A stretch of 49,481 nt of DNA. Source: Methylobacterium gregans (GTDB taxonomy: Bacteria > Pseudomonadota > Alphaproteobacteria > Rhizobiales > Beijerinckiaceae). The translations under genes were made by a program, and so were the position numbers. Position 1 is the first letter of the stretch, and every line of letters begins with the position of its first letter. Below, piece after piece: positions 22,728 through 31,370 of this stretch. The notes beneath the pieces were generated by a model that saw nothing but the letters and a program-made list of their open reading frames with translations, did not search any database and was not told where the DNA came from. The stretch is from the NCBI RefSeq assembly GCF_022179245.1, contig NZ_BPQM01000028.1, positions 1-49,481 of the forward strand. Reading direction: 5' to 3'.

Positions 22728-24250
22728 GCCGACTGGCGGAGGCCGCCTCGGGCGTCCTGGTCGTGCGCGTCGGCGGCGATCCAGCCGGACATCATCACCA
22801 TCGGCATGCCGGGGCCCGGATGGGCGGCGCCGCCCGCGAGGTAGAGGTTGCGCACCTGCCGCGAGCGGTTGCCCGGCTTGAAGGCGCCCATGACGCGGCC
22901 GTGCGAGGCCAGCCCGTAGATCGCGCCGTTCAGCACCTTGTAGCGGTCGTGGATGTCCTGCGGCGTCAGGTGGCGCTCGACCACGATGCGCTCCTCGAGA
23001 TCCGGCATCCCGGCCGTGCGCTTGAGCTTGTCGAGGATCACCTGCCGGTAGGCCGGGAACATCGTCGACCAGTCGTGGTGGGGCCGCAGATACGGCGTGT
23101 GCACCAGCACGTAGAGCGCTTCGCCGCCCTCGGGCGCCACCGAGGGGTCGGTGGAGGAGGGGGCGGCCAGATACGCGGTCGGGTCGGGCGCGGGCTCGCC
23201 CCGCCGGTAGATCCAGTCGAACTCCTCCTCGGGATCGCGCGAGAACACGAAGTCGTGGTGGTTCAGGTGCTCGTAGCGCTTGTTGAGGCCGAGATAGAGC
23301 ACCACGCCCGAGCAGGCGGGCTCGGGGTTCTTCTTCTCGTAGGCCCGGCCGACCTCGCCGCCGACCAGCTCCTTGTAGGTCCGCACCGAATCCATGTTGG
23401 AGATCACGGCGTCGAAGGCGGCGGTGCCGTCCCGCGTCCGCACGCCCCGCACCGCGCCGTTCTCGATGTCGAGGCCCGTCACCTCGGAGCCGGGCTTCAG
23501 GGTCGCGCCGAGCTCGCCCGCGAGCTTGGCCAGCGCCTCGGCCACCGCGCGGGTGCCCCCCATCGGGTACCAGACTCCGTCCGCCGTCTGCATGTGGGCG
23601 ATGGCGCAGAGCACCGCCGGCGCGCCGTAGGGCGAGGAGCCGACATACTGCACGAAGTGGTCGAGCATCTGGGCGAGGCGGGCGTCCTTCACCTTGCCGC
23701 GGATGGTGCTGGCGACCGAGGCGTGCATGCGCAAGGAGAGCACATCCCGCAGGGTGCCGGGGTTCATGTTCGCCCGGATGTTGATCGTGTCGAACAGGTC
23801 CTCGACCGGCTTCCAGAAGAAGAATTTTTCCGAGACCCCGTGCAGGTGCTCGGAGATGGAGAGGAATTTTTTATAGCCCTCCCCCGCGCCGGCGCCGGGC
23901 ACGAAGCGGTCCATCTCCGCCGCCATGGTGGCGACGTCCTGCATCAGGTCGATCCGCGTGCCGTCGTCGAAGAAGCAGCGCCATTGCGGGTCGAGGCGGC
24001 GGAGATCCAAGTAGTCGTTGATGTCGCGGCCGGCTTCCGAGAAGATCCGCTCCAGCACGCGGGGCACCGTGAGGATGGTCGGCCCCATGTCGAAGCGGAA
24101 GCCGCCCTCGTGCAGCACCGCGGCCTTGCCGCCGAGCCAGTCGTTCTTGTCGTAGAGGGTGACGCGGTGGCCGCGCGCCGCCGAGACGCAGGCGGCGGCG
24201 AGCCCGCCCAGGCCGCTGCCGATGACGGCGACCGAAGAACCCTGGTTCAT
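22724..24250 (-). CDS. CrtI/CrtN-family carotenoid desaturase or oxidase (first copy)
   Basis: The 508-residue FAD-dependent protein has the N-terminal dinucleotide fold (VAVIGSGLGGLAAACVSAAR), the family motif DWLGGKAAVLHEGGFRFDMG followed by PTILTVP, and the C-terminal FAD signature LYLAGGAAHPGPGMPMVMMS. The family covers phytoene/diapophytoene desaturases and diapolycopene oxygenases. With a second desaturase gene at 29573 the pair could carry out desaturation and terminal oxidation, but which does which cannot be read by eye. ATG 24250 has AGGAG about 11 bases ahead; a GTG at 24262 is possible but abuts that site. It heads the operon desaturase, acyltransferase, glycosyltransferase. Confidence 0.9.
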   Translation of the reverse strand: MNQGSSVAVIGSGLGGLAAACVSAARGHRVTLYDKNDWLGGKAAVLHEGGFRFDMGPTILTVPRVLERIFSEAGRDINDYLDLRRLDPQWRCFFDDGTRIDLMQDVATMAAEMDRFVPGAGAGEGYKKFLSISEHLHGVSEKFFFWKPVEDLFDTINIRANMNPGTLRDVLSLRMHASVASTIRGKVKDARLAQMLDHFVQYVGSSPYGAPAVLCAIAHMQTADGVWYPMGGTRAVAEALAKLAGELGATLKPGSEVTGLDIENGAVRGVRTRDGTAAFDAVISNMDSVRTYKELVGGEVGRAYEKKNPEPACSGVVLYLGLNKRYEHLNHHDFVFSRDPEEEFDWIYRRGEPAPDPTAYLAAPSSTDPSVAPEGGEALYVLVHTPYLRPHHDWSTMFPAYRQVILDKLKRTAGMPDLEERIVVERHLTPQDIHDRYKVLNGAIYGLASHGRVMGAFKPGNRSRQVRNLYLAGGAAHPGPGMPMVMMSGWIAADAHDQDARGGLRQSA

Positions 24251-24593
24251 ACCGAACACCACTCCTGCTGCAGCGAGGCCTGCACAAGAGAAGCTAGACC
24301 TTGGCAGTTCTCCGTCAACGCGCGGCGGTGTCGCGCGACGGCACCGCGAAGGCCGGACACGTCCCCGCGGCCGGCCCCGGGGAGCCCGGTCCGCCGCCGA
24401 ACCGGTCGGACGGCTGTGCGCGCCCGGCAGCTCGATCCGCGCGGCGTTCCGCCCCAGCAGGCCTCCACGCCGCTCCGCGCGTCCAAGTCCCTCGAAGGAG
24501 CTTGCGATGCGCGGATTGCAAAACTCTAGGTAATGAATAAGAACCTAGACGATCACCGTACGACGTGTCAGCCGCGTGGGGAAGGGGCAATCC
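24251..24593. other. Divergent intergenic region between desaturase and subtilase genes
   Basis: The 343 bases hold no credible gene; open frames are Arg/Pro-rich shadows. The region must carry promoters for both sides. About 24500-24560 is noticeably A+T-richer and contains the inverted repeat TCTAGGT...ACCTAGA. A related GCTAGACC sequence lies at 24292-24299, close to the desaturase start. Confidence 0.6.
24525..24549. promoter_or_regulatory. Inverted repeat TCTAGGT-N11-ACCTAGA ahead of the subtilase gene
   Basis: Exact 7-bp arms at 24525-24531 and 24543-24549 with an 11-base A+T-rich centre lie 45 bases before the GTG start of the protease. Spacing and position fit an operator over a promoter. 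The binding protein is unknown. Confidence 0.45.
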
Positions 24594-26171
24594 GTGAACT
24601 CAGATGACGTCCAGCGCCGCCTCGCGAGGCAGGTCGAGATGATCCGCGACACCGCCGACGGCCCGACCTACAACGTGATCGTGCGGATGCGGCGTCGCGA
24701 CGAGGAGGAGGACGCGATCATCAACACGATCTCCGCCGCCTTCCACCGGCGGCGGCTGTCGATCTCGGCGCGGGATTTCCTGCCCGTCCTCCGCGCGGAT
24801 CGGCCTGCCGCACCGCAGAGGGGCCGCCGGGGCGGCCGCGCGTCCAACGGGGTGGCGTTCCGGACGGATCCGGACAACCGCCAGAGCCTGGCGGCCGAGG
24901 TCGCGGCCGTGATCGACCCGCGCGGCGCCCTGAGCACCGTCGCGGGCCTGCGGGCCGAGAGCCTCAAGGCGCTCGATCCTCTGATGCGCTCGGACGCGGT
25001 GCGGGAGGCGCGCGCGGCCGTCTCGGCGACGCGGGAGGGGAGCGCGGACCCGATCCCGTTCTGGACGTCGAGCAGCGCGATGATCCCGGTGCGGGGCGAG
25101 GACCTGCAGAGGATCATCACCTCGGTCCCGGGCATCGAGGACATCTACCCGAACCGGCAGCTCTTCGTGCCGCCCGTGGCCGTGCCGCGCAAGGTTCCCG
25201 AGGCGATCGAGGACAACAAGGCCAGCAGCTGGGGCATCCGCCGCATCGGCGCCCTCGCGGCGTGGGGCGGCTACGGGGCCCGCGGGAAGGGCGTCCTCGT
25301 GGGGCTGCTCGACACGGGGGTCGACCCGAACCATCCCGACCTGAAGGGGAAGATCGCGCACTGGGCCGAATTCGACGCGAACGGCGTGCAGGTGCCGGGC
25401 TCGACGCCGCGCGACAGCGACCGGCACGGCACGCACTGTGCGGGCACGATCGTGGGCGGCAACACCAGCGGCCGCTGGATCGGGGTGGCGCCGGAGGCCC
25501 GGCTGGCGGCCGCCCTCGTGCTCGACGGCAAGACGGGCGGCACCGACGCGCAGGTGCTGGCGGGCATCGACTGGGCGGTCAATCGCGGCGTCGACGTGAT
25601 CAGCCTGTCGCTGGGCGCCTTCGTGCTCGGGCCGACCACGCCCAACACCTACACGCGCGCCATCCTGAGCGCGATGCGGGTCGGGATCCCGGTCGTCGCG
25701 GCCATCGGCAACGAGGGCAGCCAGACCAGCGGGTCCCCGGGAAGCGACTACTTCGCCTTCGCGGTCGGCGCGACGGACCAGAACGATCTCGCGGCGGGCT
25801 TCAGCGGCGGGCGGACGCAGATCATCCAGACGTCGAGCTACTTTCCGGCGGAATCCCTGCCGCTGCTGTACTCGAAGCCGGAGATCTCGGCGCCCGGCGT
25901 GGCGGTCTGGTCGTCGGTGCCGGGCGGGGGCTGGGAGCACTTCAACGGAACGTCGATGGCGACCCCGCACGTCGCTGGGGCAATCGCGCTGCTCCTGAGC
26001 GCGACGGCGATCAAGAAGGAGCCGCCGGGCGATCGCGCCTTCCTGATCCAAGACCTGCTGACCGGCTCGTCCGAGGAACTCGGCGAGGCCGGGCAGAACC
26101 ACCGCTACGGCTTCGGCCGGCTCGACATCCTGCGGGCGATCGGCTTTGCGAAGGAGCTCGGCTACGGCTGA
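24594..26171 (+). CDS. Subtilisin-like (S8) serine protease without signal peptide
   Basis: The 525-residue protein has a full S8 triad: Asp240 in VGLLDTGVDPNHPDL, His278 in SDRHGTHCAGT and Ser454 in FNGTSMATPHVAGA, with the oxyanion Asn373 in VVAAIGNEG. The first ~190 residues look like an I9-like propeptide: an early strand (YNVIVRMRRRDEEEDA) and a late strand and helix pair (MIPVRGEDLQRIITSVPGIE, then DIYPNRQLFVPP). There is no hydrophobic leader, so a cytosolic or non-classically exported enzyme is suggested. GTG 24594 follows GGGGAAGGGG; GTG 24576 would add six residues. The gene runs opposite to the flanking carotenoid genes and is followed by a propeptide-like small gene. Confidence 0.9.
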   Translation: MNSDDVQRRLARQVEMIRDTADGPTYNVIVRMRRRDEEEDAIINTISAAFHRRRLSISARDFLPVLRADRPAAPQRGRRGGRASNGVAFRTDPDNRQSLAAEVAAVIDPRGALSTVAGLRAESLKALDPLMRSDAVREARAAVSATREGSADPIPFWTSSSAMIPVRGEDLQRIITSVPGIEDIYPNRQLFVPPVAVPRKVPEAIEDNKASSWGIRRIGALAAWGGYGARGKGVLVGLLDTGVDPNHPDLKGKIAHWAEFDANGVQVPGSTPRDSDRHGTHCAGTIVGGNTSGRWIGVAPEARLAAALVLDGKTGGTDAQVLAGIDWAVNRGVDVISLSLGAFVLGPTTPNTYTRAILSAMRVGIPVVAAIGNEGSQTSGSPGSDYFAFAVGATDQNDLAAGFSGGRTQIIQTSSYFPAESLPLLYSKPEISAPGVAVWSSVPGGGWEHFNGTSMATPHVAGAIALLLSATAIKKEPPGDRAFLIQDLLTGSSEELGEAGQNHRYGFGRLDILRAIGFAKELGYG

Positions 26172-26285
26172 TCCGGACCGGGGCGCCCGCCGATCCGGTG
26201 TGTCAAGCGGCCAGTAACCCCGATGCCGCATGCTGGCCCGCGTTCAGGCGCTCGCCCGGCCGTACTAGGATCCCTACCTAAGGGT

Positions 26286-26301
26286 GATTCGCTGGCGAAT
26301 C
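26286..26301. promoter_or_regulatory. Perfect hairpin GATTCGC-TG-GCGAATC
   Basis: Two exact 7-base arms separated by two bases end 18 bases before the ATG of the small gene at 26320. It may act on RNA (masking or protecting the start region) or as an operator. There is no T-run, so termination of the protease transcript is less likely. Confidence 0.4.
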
Positions 26302-26319
26302 TCGCATGGGACCACGACG

Positions 26320-26703
26320 ATGGATCTCCCGGTGGCTGTCCTCGAGAAGATTCGGTCGGACGAGCTGCGCGACGCCGCCGTCGCCGAGGCCCCGCGGCCC
26401 CGGACGGTGATCGTCGAGCTCGACCTGCCGATGCCGAAGCTCGAGGCCGCCGCACCGCTCCGTCCGGATCTGCGGGGCAAGCCGCGCTTCCGCTTCGCGG
26501 CGCCGGATTCCTCCGCGGCCGAGGCGGGCCGGAAGATCGAGGCGTCGAAGGAGGACATCGCCAGCATCACCGGCAGGCTTCCCGAGACCTACCTGTCGGC
26601 GGCCGGCAGCTTCGTGGTGACGGCGAACGGCGAGCAGATCGGCCGGATCGCGCGCATGTCGAGCGTCTCGGCGATCTGGCCGAACGCCCAGCGCGGACGC
26701 TGA
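26320..26703 (+). CDS. Small protein resembling a subtilase propeptide (candidate I9-like inhibitor)
   Basis: The 127-residue protein has no signal peptide or membrane segment. After a short N-terminal helix comes a strand (PRTVIVELDLPMPKLE), a charged middle, and a C-terminal block SFVVTANGEQIGRIARMSSV followed by SAIWPNAQ. This block parallels the end of the upstream protease's own propeptide, IPVRGEDLQRIITSVPGIED followed by IYPNRQ, sharing a V/I strand, G, RI, a V/I strand and the PN-x-Q ending. I infer a stand-alone propeptide-type inhibitor or folding helper for the protease encoded 148 bases upstream. The homology is read by eye and not statistically tested. A short hairpin (706-719 in the 26,700s) separates it from the convergent ABC permease gene. 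Confidence 0.6.
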   Translation: MDLPVAVLEKIRSDELRDAAVAEAPRPRTVIVELDLPMPKLEAAAPLRPDLRGKPRFRFAAPDSSAAEAGRKIEASKEDIASITGRLPETYLSAAGSFVVTANGEQIGRIARMSSVSAIWPNAQRGR

Positions 26704-26705
26704 GC

Positions 26706-26719
26706 GGCCCGACCGGGCC
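26706..26719. terminator. Short hairpin between convergent genes
   Basis: GGCCCG (26706-26711) pairs with CGGGCC (26714-26719) within the 20 bases separating the small propeptide-like gene from the ABC permease 3' end. There is no T-run on either strand, so it is at best a weak bidirectional stop. Confidence 0.3.
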
Positions 26720-26723
26720 CGCC

Positions 26724-27920
26724 TCAGCCGGCCGTCCGCCGGGCCACGAGGGCGAGCGCCGCGCCGAGACCGGCGAGCGCGAGGGCGGCGAGGACGGCCC
26801 AGGCGAGGAGCGCGGTGCCCTCGCCGAGCGCCCCCTGGAAGGCCTCGATCGCCCAGGCGTTCGGGGTGAACCAGCCGGCCTGCTGCAGCCAGGGCGGCAT
26901 CAGGAAGCGCGGCACCATGCTGCCGCCGACCGCCGAGAGCAGCAGCACGCCGAAGGTCGCGGCCAGATGCGCCTGCTGGCGCGTCGCGGCGACCGCGCAG
27001 GCGGCGAGCGCCAGCCCCGCCGCCATGGCGGCGACGAGCCCGCAGGTGGCGAGGAAGGCCGGCCAGTGCGGGCCGATCGTGACGCCGTGGAGGAGGGCCG
27101 CCGCGCCGAAGATCAGCCCGGCCTGGACCACGCCCTGGAGCGTCAGGAACAGGAACTTGCCGAGGACGATCACGCCGAGGCCGCCGGGCCCGGCGCTGAG
27201 CCGGTCGGCGAGGCCCGATTCGCGCTCCTCGACCAGCGAGAGCGCCCCCTGCATGGCGGCAAACAGCAGGAACACCGCCGCGATCGCCCCCGCATAGTAG
27301 CTCACCCGGGCGTTGCCCGAGGCGGCATCGGTGCTGCGCCGCTCGACCAGCGCCGAGAAGCTGAAGGGCTCCTTCTTCGCGCGCTGCTCCGCGAAGGCCG
27401 CGTCCAGGAAGGCGCGCTCGTCCGGGCCGATCTTGCCGGTGCGCTCCACGTCCGCGACGACGCGGGAGAGCACCACGTCCGGCAGGGCCTCGTTCAGCAC
27501 CCGCTGGAGCTGCCCCAGCGCGATCGGGGTGGCGAGCGCCTTGGCGGGGTTCTCGACGAGCACCACCGGGTGGGCGGCGTCGGCGCTGCCGGCGGGCGGC
27601 GCGCCGAGATCGCCGCGCAGCACCAGCGCGACGTCGACCTCGCCCGCGCGCACCGCCGCCGTGGCGGCGGCCAGATCCGCCGGGAGCCGGGTGACGCGCA
27701 AGGACGTGTCGCCCTCCAGCGCCGAGACGAGGCGGGTGGTCGAGGGCGTGCCCGCGAGGTCGGCGAGCCCCAGATGGATGCGGATGCGGTCGCCCACCGC
27801 GCCGGAGAAGATCGCCGCGAAGATCGCGAAGATCACGGTCGGCAACACGAAGGCCATCACCAGGGCGGCGCGGTCGCGCAGCAGGGTCAGGGCCATCACC
27901 CGGAAGGCGGCGCCGATCAT
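26724..27920 (-). CDS. ABC-2 type transporter permease
   Basis: The 398-residue membrane protein has one N-terminal helix ([20 protein letters not shown]), a periplasmic domain of about 180 residues, and five or six C-terminal helices, the topology of ABC-2 exporters such as YhhJ/YbhR. The [18 protein letters not shown] motif after the second helix ([20 protein letters not shown]) and the late [12 protein letters not shown] are typical. The start overlaps the ATPase gene by four bases, so both are made together. The cargo is unknown; its position in the carotenoid locus suggests export or envelope placement of a lipid or pigment derivative, which is inference. Confidence 0.88.
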   Translation of the reverse strand: MIGAAFRVMALTLLRDRAALVMAFVLPTVIFAIFAAIFSGAVGDRIRIHLGLADLAGTPSTTRLVSALEGDTSLRVTRLPADLAAATAAVRAGEVDVALVLRGDLGAPPAGSADAAHPVVLVENPAKALATPIALGQLQRVLNEALPDVVLSRVVADVERTGKIGPDERAFLDAAFAEQRAKKEPFSFSALVERRSTDAASGNARVSYYAGAIAAVFLLFAAMQGALSLVEERESGLADRLSAGPGGLGVIVLGKFLFLTLQGVVQAGLIFGAAALLHGVTIGPHWPAFLATCGLVAAMAAGLALAACAVAATRQQAHLAATFGVLLLSAVGGSMVPRFLMPPWLQQAGWFTPNAWAIEAFQGALGEGTALLAWAVLAALALAGLGAALALVARRTAG

Positions 27921-28897
27921 CGGACCGGCTCCAGGGTCGGGGCGGGGGCCGGCGCGGCGGGCGGGCCGGTCTCCAGGGCGGAGCGGTAGAGGGCCTCCAG
28001 GCCGGGGGCGCGCACCCGCACCTCGCTCACCGGTACGCCCTCGGCGCGCAGGCGCCCGAGCAGGGCGGCCCCGTCGAGACGAGGCCCCGCGCCCGATCCC
28101 GATCCCGCCTCGCGCCAGGCGAGGTCGCCGTCGGGCGCGAAGCCGGCCCGGCGCAGGGCCCGCTCGGCGGCGTCGTCGGGGATGTCGGAGAGGAGAAGTT
28201 CGCGCTCGGGCGGGCCGGCGGCGAGGCTTGCCAGCAGGGCGGCCAGCGGCCCCTCGCGCACGATCCGACCGCCGCGCAGGAAGGCGACCCGGTCGGCCAG
28301 CCGCTCGGCTTCCGTGAAATCGTGGGTGGCGACGAGGATCGCGGTGCCGGCCCGGCGCAGGCGCCGCAGCATGGCGTGGATCGCCGCGCGGGCGGCCCGG
28401 TCGACCCCCTGCGTCGGCTCGTCGAGGAGGACGAGGGCGGGCCGCCCGATCAGGCCGGCCGCGATATTGACCCGGCGCTGGTAGCCGCCGGAGAGCTGGC
28501 CGACGAGGCTTGCCCCCACCGCCTCGATCTCGGCGAGCGCCAGCATGGCGGCGACCGCCCCGCGCCGCTCGCGGCGGGGCAGGCCCGCGAGGCTCGCGAA
28601 GACGCCGAGATTCTCGGCCACGCTCAGGCGCGGCCAGAGCGCGATCTCCTGGGGCACCCAGCCGACGGCGCGGCGCGCGTCCGCGTCGGCGCGCGGGTCG
28701 CGGCCCGCCACCCGCACCGTGCCGGCATCGGGGACGAGGCGGCCGGCCACGAGCCGCATCAGCGTGGTCTTGCCCGCCCCGTTGGGGCCGAGCAGCGCCA
28801 GGATCTCGGCCCGCCCCAGCGCGAGGTCGAGCCCCTCGAGGACCGGCCGTTCGCGATAGGCGAGGCCGAGCCCGCTGCAGGCGAGGAGCGGCGCCAC
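27917..28897 (-). CDS. ABC transporter ATP-binding protein
   Basis: The 326-residue protein shows Walker A ([15 protein letters not shown], residues 36-50), a Q-loop ([14 protein letters not shown]), the signature [15 protein letters not shown], Walker [13 protein letters not shown] and the switch histidine in ATHDFTEAE. The last ~90 residues form the extra C-terminal domain seen in ATPases that partner ABC-2 permeases. GTG 28897 is chosen: it lies four bases after the stop of the DUF2141 gene and just before the first strand. A longer frame upstream overlaps DUF2141 and is unlikely. Partner of the permease downstream. Confidence 0.9.
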   Translation of the reverse strand: MAPLLACSGLGLAYRERPVLEGLDLALGRAEILALLGPNGAGKTTLMRLVAGRLVPDAGTVRVAGRDPRADADARRAVGWVPQEIALWPRLSVAENLGVFASLAGLPRRERRGAVAAMLALAEIEAVGASLVGQLSGGYQRRVNIAAGLIGRPALVLLDEPTQGVDRAARAAIHAMLRRLRRAGTAILVATHDFTEAERLADRVAFLRGGRIVREGPLAALLASLAAGPPERELLLSDIPDDAAERALRRAGFAPDGDLAWREAGSGSGAGPRLDGAALLGRLRAEGVPVSEVRVRAPGLEALYRSALETGPPAAPAPAPTLEPVR

Positions 28898-28901
28898 CGG
28901 C

Positions 28902-29375
28902 TCAGCGCCGGGGCAGGGCGCGGGCGAGCCGGACCCGGATCGCCGCACCGGGCTCGCGAAGTGCGAAGGCGGCCTCCTCGAAGCTCGGCCGCGCCCGTCG
29001 GCCGGCACCGCCCGAGAGGCCGTAGGGCTCGGTCGGCAGGCCGAGCCCGGTGCGGCCGAGCCGGCCGTCGCCGTCGCGGTCCTGGTAGGCAGCGACCGCG
29101 TAGGTGCCGGGGGGGACGCCCGGGAACACGAAGGTCCGGGCCTCGACTGTCCCCGGTGCCTCCTGCCCGAGGGTGCAGGCGGCTTCCGACAGCCCGCCCT
29201 GGCAGAGCGTGACGTAGACCGCCCCGCCGCCGGGCTCGATCCCGTCCACGGTGACCTGGAGGCCGGCGGCCTGTGCGGGGAGGGGGAGGAGGAGGGGGAG
29301 GAGGAGGAAGAAGGCTCGGATCCCCCTCCCCCCGCGGACCTCGGGCTTGCCCGAGCTCCGTTCCCCAGTGCCCAA
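28902..29375 (-). CDS. Secreted DUF2141 protein, start uncertain
   Basis: The secreted body is clear: a signal peptide (FFLLLPLLLPLPAQAAG) and a mature DUF2141 domain with GGAVYVTLCQGG, GTYAVAAYQDRDGDGRLGR and GLPTEPYGLSGG. DUF2141 proteins are often encoded beside carotenoid genes; their biochemical role is unknown. No ATG or GTG lies directly before the signal peptide. In-frame options are ATC 29321 (preceded by a G-rich SD-like run), TTG 29375 and GTG 29441; the latter two fall inside the family B repeat. I list the TTG version (157 residues). The stop lies four bases before the ABC ATPase start, so these genes form one operon. Confidence 0.72.
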   Translation of the reverse strand: MGTGERSSGKPEVRGGRGIRAFFLLLPLLLPLPAQAAGLQVTVDGIEPGGGAVYVTLCQGGLSEAACTLGQEAPGTVEARTFVFPGVPPGTYAVAAYQDRDGDGRLGRTGLGLPTEPYGLSGGAGRRARPSFEEAAFALREPGAAIRVRLARALPRR

Positions 29376-29556
29376 GTCAGGCAGGCCCGACTTGGGATGG
29401 GGGAGGGTGGCCCCCGAAGGAGGTCGGGTGAGGGGAACCACGCTTCCGGCGGAGGCGCAGCGTCGATGGCGAGCGTTATTCTGCACCGTCGCTCCCCTCT
29501 CCCGACCCGGCCTTACGGCCGGCCCACCCTCCCCCGCAGAGGGGGGAGAGAGAGCT
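29325..29556. repeat. Dispersed intergenic repeat, family B, copy 2
   Basis: Its right end (29499-29550) carries the family hallmarks seen in the other copies: CTCCCCTCTCCCGACCCGGC, an inner GGCC-TTAC-GGCC hairpin, and CCACCCTCCCCCGCAGAGG. The left end (CCCTCCCCCCGCGGACCTCG with CTTGCCCGAGCTCCG) is diverged. It lies between the second desaturase gene and DUF2141 and runs into the start of the latter. Confidence 0.85.
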
Positions 29557-29572
29557 TCGGCCTCGAACCGCC

Positions 29573-31156
29573 TCACGAGGCCTCGCCGCCGGTCGCCAGC
29601 GGGGCCGTCTCGGGCAGGCCCGCGCTCGCGGGCACGCGGGCGCCGAGCAGGTCCTCGATCAGCAGGCGGGCGGAGATGCGCGCGCCCTCGTAGATTACCG
29701 GCAGGCCGGAACCCGGATGGGTGCCGCCGCCCACGAGGTAGAGGCCCGGCCCGAACTTGTTGTGGGGCCGGAACCACAGCATCTGCATCAGGTCGTGGGC
29801 GAGGTTGAAGGTGGCGCCCTCGTGCACCGCGAAGTCGTCGCGCCACTGGGTCGGGTCGACGATGCGCTCGTAGCGGATGCGCGCCTCGAGGTTCTCGATG
29901 CCGAGGAGCTTCAAGCGCTCCAGCACCAGGGCCCGGTAGCTCTCCCGGGTCGCCGCCCAGTCGATGCCGGCCTTCAGGTTCGGCACCGGCACCAGCACGT
30001 AGAGGGCGGTGTGGCCGGGCGGCGCCATGCCGCCGTCGGTGAAGCCCGCATGCTGCACGTAGATCGAGGGCTGCATCGGCAGCGTGCCCTCGGTGATCTC
30101 GCGGATGTTGCGCTCGTACTGGTCGGCCAGCAGGATGGTGTGGTGGCCGAGACCCGCCGGCATCGGGCCCTCGATGCCGAGATAGAGCATGAAGGTCGAG
30201 CAGGAGAGGCGGGCCTTGGCGACCTTGGCGTCGCGCCAGCGCGGACGGCGCGCCTCCGGCACGAGTTCCGGCACCACCTTGGCGAAGTCGCCGTTGATCA
30301 TCACGGCGTCGGCCCGCAGCGTCTCGCCGCCGGCGACCACGCCCACCGCCTTCTTGCCCTCGAACAGCACCCGCTCGACGGACGTGTTCAGGCGGATGTC
30401 GACGCCCATGCGGCTGGCCAAGCCCGCCATCGCCTCCGAGACCGCGCCGCAGCCGCCGACCGGGTGGTAGACCCCGTGCTCGTACTCGAGGAACGAGAGG
30501 ATCGTGAACAGGCTGGGGCAGCGGAAGGGCGACATGCCCAGGTACTTGGTCTGGAACGAGAAGGCGAGGCGCACCCGCGGGTCGGCGAAGTAGCGCCGCA
30601 GATCCTTGTCCACGCTGCGGCCGGGATGGAGGTAGGGCAGGGCCGCCAGCATCGCCGGGCTCGCCATGCTGCGGAAGCGGTGGAAGGCCTGTTCCAGCAC
30701 CGGCTTGAAGAAGGTCAGCTTGGTCCGGTTCTCGGCGAAGAATGTCTTCACGTTCCGGGCGTCGTCCGGGGCGATCCGGGCGATCTCCGCCTCCAGGCGC
30801 TCCACGTCGCCGGTGGCGCGGATCTCGCCGGAGATCCCGTCCCGGCCCGCGGCGTCCTTGCCCTCGAAGACGAGGTGGTATTGCGGGTCGAGCCGCTCCA
30901 GCCGAACATGGTCCTCCAGCCGCTCGCCGCAGCTCTCGAAGATGTCGGCGAGGATCTGGGGATAGAGGAAGAAGGTCGGGCCGATGTCGAAGCGGTAGCC
31001 GCCCGGCGCCTCGACGGTCTTCGTGCGGCCGCCGACCTGGGCGTCCCGCTCGATCAGGGTGACGTGGAGCCCGGCGCGCGCGAGCAGCAGGGCCGAGGCC
31101 AGGCCACCGGGCCCTGCGCCGACGATGACGACCCGGCGTCCGGTCAGCCTCCGCAT
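29573..31156 (-). CDS. CrtI/CrtN-family carotenoid desaturase or oxidase (second copy)
   Basis: The 527-residue FAD enzyme has the N-terminal fold VVIVGAGPGGLASALLLARA, the QVGGRTKTVEAPGGYRFDIG motif followed by PTFFLYP, and the C-terminal LYLVGGGTHPGSGLPVIYEG. It is clearly diverged from the copy at 22724, so the two are not a recent duplication and probably act on successive steps. In squalene- or diapophytoene-based C30 carotenoid routes one such enzyme desaturates and a second oxidises the end group. ATG 31156 has GGGAGA ahead; an upstream frame extension of seven residues is less likely. A family B repeat separates it from the DUF2141-ABC genes downstream. Confidence 0.9.
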   Translation of the reverse strand: MRRLTGRRVVIVGAGPGGLASALLLARAGLHVTLIERDAQVGGRTKTVEAPGGYRFDIGPTFFLYPQILADIFESCGERLEDHVRLERLDPQYHLVFEGKDAAGRDGISGEIRATGDVERLEAEIARIAPDDARNVKTFFAENRTKLTFFKPVLEQAFHRFRSMASPAMLAALPYLHPGRSVDKDLRRYFADPRVRLAFSFQTKYLGMSPFRCPSLFTILSFLEYEHGVYHPVGGCGAVSEAMAGLASRMGVDIRLNTSVERVLFEGKKAVGVVAGGETLRADAVMINGDFAKVVPELVPEARRPRWRDAKVAKARLSCSTFMLYLGIEGPMPAGLGHHTILLADQYERNIREITEGTLPMQPSIYVQHAGFTDGGMAPPGHTALYVLVPVPNLKAGIDWAATRESYRALVLERLKLLGIENLEARIRYERIVDPTQWRDDFAVHEGATFNLAHDLMQMLWFRPHNKFGPGLYLVGGGTHPGSGLPVIYEGARISARLLIEDLLGARVPASAGLPETAPLATGGEAS

Positions 31157-31370
31157 GCCGTCTCCCGCGTGAAGCAACGCTCCCGTCTCCCAAACCCGCG
31201 ACGCACGATCCGCATCGGGGCCGCGCCGAAGCCTCTCTGAGGCCGCGCCGCCATCCCTCCGCTCACAGCCAAGCTAGATGTGATTCGGCATTCGGCAATT
31301 GCATCTCTTTGTCGCGCGAAGCCGCAAACAGGAAAATGGATGAGAGGGGGACGCGGTTGAAACTGTTATG

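Noticed and set aside
24594..26703. Protease pair as a proven phage-defence system
   Set aside because: No nuclease, nucleotide-signalling or other defence gene is adjacent; kept only as a protease-inhibitor hypothesis.
28902..31193. A 763-codon frame joining antisense desaturase sequence to DUF2141
   Set aside because: Only its last ~140 codons have a signal peptide and domain; the rest is a frame-shifted shadow of the desaturase gene on the same strand.
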